From assembly GCA_964403795.1 (NCBI GenBank), contig CAYOHP010000009.1:11582-75581 (forward strand): a stretch of DNA of 64,000 bases, read 5' to 3'. The position numbers and the translations under genes are program-made. This DNA is from CAYOHP01 sp964403795 [NCBI: uncultured bacterium] (GTDB lineage: Bacteria; Muiribacteriota; UBA6191; CAZXTJ01). A model generated the notes under the pieces. The model was not told where the DNA came from, did not search any database, and saw nothing but the letters and a program-made list of their open reading frames with translations. Numbering within the stretch: position 1 is the first letter of the stretch; each line of letters starts with the position of its first letter. Shown one piece after another: positions 34,607 to 43,600 of this stretch.

Positions 34607-37600
34607 GGAGCCTCCCCCCGTCCCCGGATCACCAGCGACCGCGCCGGCATCCCGTTCCCCGCCCGATCCCAGGCCTGGACCGAAACGAGGTGGGAGGCAT
34701 CCTCGAGGATCCGGGCTCCGGTCCCGATCCGGACCGCCAGGACCGGCTGCCACGCCTGCCCCGACCACTCGAACCGGACCGGCGAAGCCTCACCCAGCAC
34801 CAGGGCCTGTCGGGCCCTTCCCTCGCGGCGCCCGCGATCCCAGGCGGACTCCGGGAGCGGCTCCTGGCGTCCTAGCCAGGCGAGGACGATCGATCCGGGT
34901 GCCGGATCCGGCTGTCCGGACCCGGCCCGCACGATCCAGGTGCGTCCCACCAGACCGGAGCGGACCTCCAGCTCCCCTTCGACCGACAGTTCGAAGCTGG
35001 AACCATCCGGCCCCGCCGCGAAGGCCCTGGGAGCGACGAGGCCGGAAGGACTTCCGATCGCGATCCGGGCAGGACCGGATCCGCCCCGCTCGGACCGACC
35101 CGGAGCCGACATGCCGCGGATGGGTTCCCCGGCCAGGGTGGCGACCCCCTCTCGCGCGCCTTCCGGCGGGACCAGTTCCCACCAGCGTTCCTGGGACGCC
35201 GGATCCATCGCCTCGCCATCGAAGAGCACCCGGACCGCGCCGGGATCCAGTCCGGACCGGCCCCGATCCCGGAGCCGCACCTCCAGGGCCAGAGGCCCTA
35301 CAGCCACGACCGAATCCGCTTCCGGGGCCACGGAGACGAACTCCGGTGCGGCCCGGTCGGGGACCAGCCGGAACACGCCCTCGACGGCCGCCGGATTGCC
35401 GGCCAGATCCTCGACCTCGAGACGGTAGCTATGGGTGGACTCCGGCTGGTCCGCGTGCTCGAGGGCCGTCAGCCCCTGGTAGCGCAGCACTCCCTCGAGC
35501 CCGTCCCAGACCAGCAGGGCCACATCGTACTGGTAGAGGTCCCAGGGCTTGCCCGAAGTTCCCGGGATGTAGCGCGTGACCGCGTTCGGCCGGAGCTCGC
35601 CGTCGATCCAGAGCCGGAAGCTCCTGGGATCGATTCCCGACTCCGGGTCCCTCGCCTTCACCCGGAGCGCGCCTTCCACCCGGTGCACCACTCCTCCCGC
35701 AGCGGGCTCCTCGACCTCGAGTCGCGGAGCCCCGCGATCGGCTCCCTCGGGAGGCGCGACATGGAAGGCCGTGGCCCGGGGTGCGGCCTCGTTCCCGGCC
35801 CGGTCCCGGACCAGGACCACGGCCACGTGGACGCCGGCGGCCAGGGCGGTCTTCGGCCGATAGGCGACGCGACCGGTCGCCAGGTCGACGGAATCGGGGA
35901 TCGCCGGCTGGTCGTCGATCTGGATCCGGACGTCGTGCGCCTCCACGTCGCCCGGGCTCGCCTCGAACCTGGCGGTGATCCCGGGCATCCCGGTGGTGAC
36001 CACCGAGCCGCTGGCCGGGAGGATCTCCAGGATCCGCGGCACGGCGCGATCGATGCGCAGACCGGCCTCGAGTCGGCGCGAGGCGTAGCCGTCGGCGGCG
36101 ACGGGATCGACCGTCACCCGGTAGCTCCCGTCGGGCACCGGCTCTCCCCGGCTGTCGAGTCCGTTCCAGACCAGTCCTTGGATTCCCTCTTCGACCGGTC
36201 CGTCGCAGAGGACCGCGAGTTCCCCGTCGGCCCGATCCCTTACCGAGACCCGGACCCGTCCCTTGCCGACCACCCGGAATCCGACCCGCACCTCGGGATC
36301 CGCGCCCTGGGCCGGATCCCCGAGCACCTCGGGGTCCACCACCAGGGCCTCCGCCAGGCCCGTGTCGACGAAGACCTCGAGGCTCGCCTGGGGGATCACC
36401 TCGCCCTCGACCCTGGCCGCGAGTTCGATCCGCACAGGCCCTCGGACGATCTCCCCGTCCGCCGTCCTGCCATCCCAATCGACGGCCAGCGGCCCGGGGC
36501 CTCGCCTCGACCATGCCGCGAGCTCGACCCGGACCCGTCCCTCGCCATCGACGACCTGGACCCGGTACTCGGCGACCCGCACGACCTCCGCCTCCACCCG
36601 GAAGCGGCCTCCCCCGGCCGGGTCCAGGCGAGCCGGCGCGACCCGGACTCCCTTCACACCGGTCCGCTCCAGGATCACGGGATGGTCGCCCGGCGACTTC
36701 CCGATCTCGACCATGATCCGGTCCGGGAAGTACCCGGTCCTGCGGGTCGTGACCCAGCGGGATCCCACCGGGACCGCATCGAACCTGGCCCAACCGTCGG
36801 CACCGCTGGTTGCGGCCCGCGACACGCCCTCGATCGAGACGCTGGCCCCGGCGAGGGGCTCGGCTGCGGGTCCGACCACATGGAATGCTGCCGGGGCCCG
36901 TGCCCCGTTCCAGACCAGGAGCGACGCGGTGACGACTTGCGAGCGCTTCCCGGAGGCGTCGGTCCCGACGGCCTCCAGCCGGTAGATCCCGTCCGGGACC
37001 CTCCGTCCCGCCGCGTCCGAGCCCTCCCACAGCCAGCTCCCCGGTCGACTCCGGTCGGCCAGGGTCCCGGCCTGCGCCAGTTCCCGACCTGCTTCGTCCA
37101 GCAACCGGAGCGCCAGCGTCACGGACTCGGAGGCCCGGATCGAAACCGAGGCGGCCTCTCCGTCCGCCACCGGACTCGGCCCCAGCCCCGTCACCTCGAT
37201 CACGGGAGGACGGGTGTCCTCGACCAGCGCGAAGAGCGAGGTATGCGACGGATGGGCGACCGCGATCCCGGCGACCGGATCGATGGAGGTCGGGATCGGC
37301 TCGAAGGTCCCGGTCCCCGGATCGAACCGGGCGATGGTGAGACCACGGGTCTCGACCCCGCGCAGGGTCGCCGGATCGCAGCGGATCTCGAGCTCGGCGA
37401 CCCGCGTCATGCCCTCGGGAGCCTCGAAGCGGAACACGGTGTCGCCCACCGGCCGGAATCCACCGACCTCGCCCGGCACCGTCAGGGTCCCGGTGGCGAT
37501 CGCGGTGGGTCCGGCGAGCGCCCCGGGAGGGATCACGAAGCGGGCGCCGATGCCGGTCGCGGCCGAACGCACGGTCCCACCCTGGGCGCCGACCCGGGTC

Positions 37601-40600
37601 TCCGGCACGGTCAGGTCGATCACCCCGGGAGGCGTGGAGAAACCCTCCAGGTCCCGGGGTGCCCCGGTCGCATCCACGGCCACCCGGAACCAGGTCCTGC
37701 CCCGGAAGCGGTCCGTCCGCAGCAGGCCCACCGGGTCCTGGCCCGGACCGAGCGCCGAGAACGAGAACTTCCCTCCGGCGATCGGCAGACGTTCGGGAGC
37801 CTCGAAGCCAGGACCGGCGTCGAGTTCGAGGACGAAGGGGAGACGGCCCCGGGAACCCAGCACCCCGTTCTCCCGGACCTCGACGACCGGCGCCTCGCCC
37901 GGCCTGGAACCCGGGACCAGACGCACCTCGGGGAGCAGCCCCAGCAGGAGCAGGTCGTCGGCGGCCTCCGGGTACACCCCCGACCAGCGCGGTGCCGCCA
38001 CCAGGCGCCTCGCTCCCAGCAGGTTGGCCAGGAAGTCCCGGCCATGGGCCTGGTACAGGCAGTGGTACAGGGTCGCCAGGGCCGCCGGATTGCACATGCC
38101 GCGTACGTCCTCCCGCGACCTCAGGGCCTCGAGGTCCGCTCCCTTGCGGCTGTCCCCGGAGAGCACCGACCGGAGTCGCTCGAAGTCGAGGCCCGGCTCG
38201 CCTTCGACACGGGGAGGGATGGCGGAGCGCTCGAGCATGGCAGCCGCCAGGAACTGGTCGAAGGCTTCGGCCGCGGCCTCGGTCGGACCCCAGACGGGGT
38301 CGTGGTGCCGGGCCAGGAGGCGATACCCGGGACCCGGTCCGGCAGCCTCCCCGACCAGACGTTCCCGAACCCAGGCTGCCACCGCGCGTGCGATCCCGAA
38401 CTCGTCGTTCCAGGCGGAGCCGCCCCCGGGCACCAGGATCCCCCGCTCCCCGTCCCGGCCCTTGGCATGACGCGGGGGATCGTCCTCCTCGAAGCCGGGG
38501 GGCTTGGCGGCCGGCTCCCAACGCGCCAGCAGCCCGAAGCCTCTGCCCTCCCGACCAGGGATCGAGAACGGCTCCAGGCGACCGCCGTCCCCCAGGGCCT
38601 TCCGGCCCAGCTCGCTCATCCAGAACTCGAAGCGGGCCCGGGTCTCCTCTTCGCGATCCTTCCCCCCCTCGCCGCTCGGCCCCAGGGCGAACCCAGGGAC
38701 GGCAGGTCGCTCGAGTGGCTGGTCGGCGGCTGCCGCGGCCTCGGCCAACCGGCGTCCTGCCTCCTCGCGCCGGGCGCGCAGCGCGTCGGCGCGTGCCCTG
38801 AGCTCCTCCTGCAGGGTGGCCAGCTCTCCGGATCGAGCCGCGGTGGCCGCGATCGCCGCCACCAGTAGGGTCTCCTCCCCTTCCCTGGCCCGGATCACGA
38901 AGCCCAGCGCCAAGAGGGCCTCCGCCCTGGCCGTGGCGTCCTCGTCGTCCGCCGCCACTCGAGTCCCGGCGGGAAGCAGGCGGTCCCGAGCCGCCGCCAG
39001 GTCGAGGAGATCGGCCCGGACCCGGGCCAGTTCCTCCTCGTGCCCGAGCTTGTCGGCTTCGACCCTGCGGGCTTCCTCGATCTCCCGGGCCTCTTCCACT
39101 CCGTGGCGACGCAGTTCCGCGTCCAGCTCGTCGACCTCCCGGCGGACCCGCTCCAGCACCTCCATCCGCTCCGCCAGGAGGCGGTCGGCGTCCTCGGACC
39201 GCACCCGGTCCCGGGCGGCCTGCTCGGCGTGCCCTCCCGCCTCCGGATCCCCCGCCTCCCTTGCGCCGTCCTCTCCCTCGGGATCCTCGGCGGACGGCAT
39301 CCCCGGAGGCATGGCCCCGCGCCGGAAGGGCAAGAACCCGGGAACCCGGAGGACGGCCCGGGACGAGTCCGCCGGGAGGATCTCGAGATCCCGCAGGAAT
39401 CCATGGGCCCGGACCAGGGTGGCGAGCACCGCGAAGGCTCCGGTCGGATTGCGATGGAGCAGGACCGCCTGCAACGCACCGGTTGCCCCTGACCCCGCCT
39501 GGGTGGCCATCCGGCTCATGTCGCTCATCACCGTGGCCAGGCTGGCGACACCCATGCTCCCGGCGCCGACGACCGGGTCCCTGGACCACGGCGACACCTC
39601 TCCCCCGGTGGTGAGGTCGCCCTCGTAGGGAAGAGGAACCCCGGTCCCGGGACCCGGGAACTCGAAGTCGCCCCGCCACGTCCGCTCGCCCTCGGGTCCC
39701 GGCATGGCGGAGAGCTCGAGCGGCTGGCTCACGATCCGGAACGGGACCTTGGTACGGAACCCGGAGACGGCCGCTACCAGGGGTCGGCGCGTGCTCCCGG
39801 CCTTCCCCTTGAGGTCCGGTCGCGAGTCCTCGGCCCGCGACCAGGCCACCAGCCGGAACCTCCCGGCACGACCGGAGGCCGGCACGAAGTCGAGCGAGAA
39901 CCCTCCCCCGTCGTTGCCGATCCTGCCGGTGCCCACCACGTGCTCGACCAGCTTCTGCTCCCCGGGCGCCAGGGCCCCGGCCGATCCCAGGGTCACGGTC
40001 GGGAACTCGTAGATCTGCGTGAGGTGGATCTCGGTGCCGAGGGGCAAGGGGCGCTTGTCCCCGTTGGGCGCTAGGAAGGCGGCGCTGCCCACCACCCGGC
40101 CCCGGGAACTCGCCCTGGGTCCCGGGAACATGAGGCTCAACTCTCCCTCGGCCTCCAGCTCCCCCGCCAGACCCCGGACCTTGGCGGCACCGGCCAACCC
40201 AAAGCGCGCCACCACCTCTTCCTCGGCCCGGTAGCGGGACTCCGCCACCAGATCCGCTTCGCCCACCGCCACCACGCTGCCGGGCCCGAGGCGGCGAGGG
40301 AACTCGAAGCGGCGGCGGGTGAACGCTTCCACGCCTGCCGGCGCCAGGGGCGAGGTCCGCTCCGCCTGGACCACCCGGAAGCCCCCGGACTCGATCTGGA
40401 GTTCGCTCCCGGTGGCGTTCATCACCGAGAGCGAGACCGGGATCGCGGTCCCGGGCGCGATCGGGGAATCGACCCGCGCCTGTGCCAGGATCCGGAGCGG
40501 CTTGCCCGAGCCCACCCGGAAGGGCAGCGCGCTCCGGCTCATCGGATCGGCCCCGGCAACGATGGCCTCGCCGTTGACGCTGGTGTTCCCTGCCCGGTCC

Positions 40601-43600
40601 CGGACCACGACCAGCAGGCCATAGGCACCCTCCGGCAAGCCGGGCGCCAGGTATCCGAGAGTCCGGCTCGCCACGATCGGCGGGTCCCCTGGCGCCGGCG
40701 GCCTGTCGGGTCCCTTCCCGGGTTCGTACCAGTGCGCCCGGCTCACGGGCCGACCGCCCGAGAGCAGGATCAGCTCGATGCCGGAGGTCTCGATCCCGCT
40801 CGCCACGGCCCCGGGAGTCCTGCCGGGAGGATCCTCCACCTCGAAGACGATCCGGGTGTCGCCGGGTGCGAAAGCCTGGCCGACCGCCGGGATCCGGACC
40901 CCGACCCGGGGAGCGGTGTCGTCGAGGACCACCCGGACCCGGGACTTGCGCGCCATGGCGGCCCGGCCCGAGCGATCCCGGATCCCCAGGGTCAGCTCCA
41001 GCTCGTGGTTCTCCCGCCCCTTCATCGGGACCTCGAGCTTGAGGCGGGCCGCCCCGATCCGGTTCTCCCACATGATCGAGGCATCCCCGCCGCCGCTCGC
41101 AGGCTCCCATCCCAGGGCCTTGGCGGCGACGCGCTCCACGAGATCGGCGGTCGAGAAGGCCCGATGGGCGAAGACCTCCTCGGCGAGGACCACGAGCGAT
41201 GGCCCGCGTCCTCCATCCTCGAAGGGGCGTTGCCCCAGTTCCCGGCGCAGCCGGGTCCCGGGCGCGTAGAGGTCCTCGGAGAGCACGGCCCCGTCGGTCC
41301 GGTCGACCACCTTCGCCGAGAAGCTGGCGGGATTCACGCCCGAGCCCTGGTCCTCCACCCGGATCCACGCCACCCAGGGATCGAAGGAAGCCGCGAACAC
41401 CTGGACCGGACCTCCGTCGCAAGGGAGGAGCGCCTGGTCCGGGATGCAGGGGGGGAAGGGATCGAGCACCGAGTAGAGATCGAGGAGTCCGAAGAGGAGG
41501 TTCAGTCCCAGGCTCAGGACGTCCTCGCCCAGTACCCGGAAGAGCTTCGCCAGGCGCGGGGTGCGGGCGTCGAGCTCCTCCATCACCGGCACGACCCAGC
41601 CTTCCACCAGGCTCCGGATCCGGCGCAGCTCGTCGACGGTGCCGTGGACCAGGGCACTCCCGGATCGGCGCAGACCTGCCACCGCATCCATGCCGCGCCG
41701 CCATGCCGCGGACGCTCTGAGCAGGATGGGCTCGGCCGCCCCGACCTCGAAGCCCTCCATCAGCAGCCGGTGCAGGGGCGTCGAGAGCCGGGCCAGGGCG
41801 GAGAGGAGCTGCTCGGGAGCTTCCGGGGGCTTCCTCAGGGCCTTCCCTGCGAGTTCCTCGAGCTGGGCCAGGAATCCCGCCAGATCCTGGTCGAAGGCCC
41901 CGGCCAGGCCATCGCGGAGCCCTTGCAGCTCGGCCATGGCGGCCCGCATCTCGGCCTGGAGCTGGGCCGCGTTGCGCACCGCCGCGCCTCCTTGGCGCAC
42001 CGCGTCCCGGAACGGCTTCAGGACCCGTACCAGACGGGACACCCGCTTGCCGGCATCGTCGAGCTTGTTGGCCGCCAGCCGAAGGTGGCGCACGAAGGTG
42101 TCCGAGCGCATGAAGTCCATGGCCCGTGCCAGCCGCGTCACCCGCTCGGTGGTCTCCAGCACCTCGGCCTGGAGTCGCCGGGCCAGGCGGGCGGCGGCCC
42201 GCTGGCGGGCTACCACCACCACCGCCTCGGTCGCCGGCTTGCCCCGGGACAAGAGCCGGATCTCCGTCTCCACTTCGCGGGCCAGCGCGGTCCGGCTGCG
42301 ACCCGAGAGCGCCAGGGCCTGGTCGAGGAATCGGGAGAGCGCGGGATCGGAGGCGAGGTGGGGAGGAAGGCGACGGAGCAGGGTCTCGTAGAGGTCCTTG
42401 CGACGGGCCTCCGGCACGTTCCCGAGGATGCTCGACACCTCGAGGAACATGGCGTTCAACCGGGCCTCGGCGCCGACCAGATCCCCGGTCACGGGATTCA
42501 CCCGGACCCCGAGGTCGGAGAGCATCTTCTGCAGGTCGCCGGCGGCGTCGCCGAACTGGTTGGCGAGGTTCCGCTCGCAGAAGGCCAGCATCCGGTTGCC
42601 CAGGTCGGAGGCCAGGGCGGCCGGGTTGCCCGGGGGATCGGCGCCCGAGTAGAGGATCTTCAAGGCCCGCCCGACATCGGTGGAACCCGGCTCGGCGAGC
42701 ACCTCCCGGAAGATCCGGTCTACGGCCTCCTTCTGGGCCCGGACCGGGTCGAAGACACCCCTGGCCCCGGCCTTCCGCCAGGCCTCGGCCGCCTTCTCGA
42801 CCGACTCCGAGATCTGGCCGCCGCGCTCCTTGAGCCTCGAGGACAGGACGGCCATCGCCCAGTCGGCGTTGTGCGGACCCCCCAGCACCGTGAGGCCGCT
42901 GCGGGCCGGGTACTTGGCGTACTTCTGGACCATGACCGCGGCGTCCGCTCCCGTGAGCTCGGCCGCATGCCGCGACAGGAACCCGAGCTCGTTGGCGGAG
43001 ATGGCCCAGTTGGTCAGCGGGGTGAAGGGCGGAGGGTTCCACCCGATCTTCCGGGTGATGGCGTCCATGGCCGGACTCACCGGGTTGCCGCGGCCGGGGT
43101 CGACCCCGGCCGCCGGGTCCTTGACCAGGGTCCTCCCGGGTCCGACCCGGTCGAAGGAGCCCGAGTCACGGGTGTACTTCTTGACGAACTCGAGGGCGCC
43201 CCGCCCCGTGTAGGCCTCGGCATCGGCGGCCTGCAGCAAGTGGGCGTAGAGGTCGTTGGCCACCAGTTCCGCCGGGCTGCGAGCCGCCTGGATCTCCATG
43301 AACTTGACCATCGGGAAGACCGTCACGTCGATCTCCCCGGGCGAGAACCCGGCAATGTCCTCCCACTCCTGGTAGAAGAGCGCGACCGCCCGCTCCGAGA
43401 GGTCGACGCTCTCCCCCTGGTGGAGGATGCGATGGCCGACCGCGGTCGAGTCGGCGTCGGAGGCCGCGAACTTGAACGAGGGGTTGCCCCGTCGGGCCGC
43501 CGATCCGGTGTTGAGCCAACCGTCGAAACCCTCGGCCGCGGCGGGTCCGTACTCGGAGTGCAAGCGCTCGACCACCCTGGCCCGCACCGCATCGATGAGT

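Noticed and set aside
35429-43042. Minus-strand open frame of more than 2500 codons in another phase of giant A
   Set aside because: Gly/Arg/Pro-rich with no recognisable domain, and fully overlapped by the convincing giant A frame.
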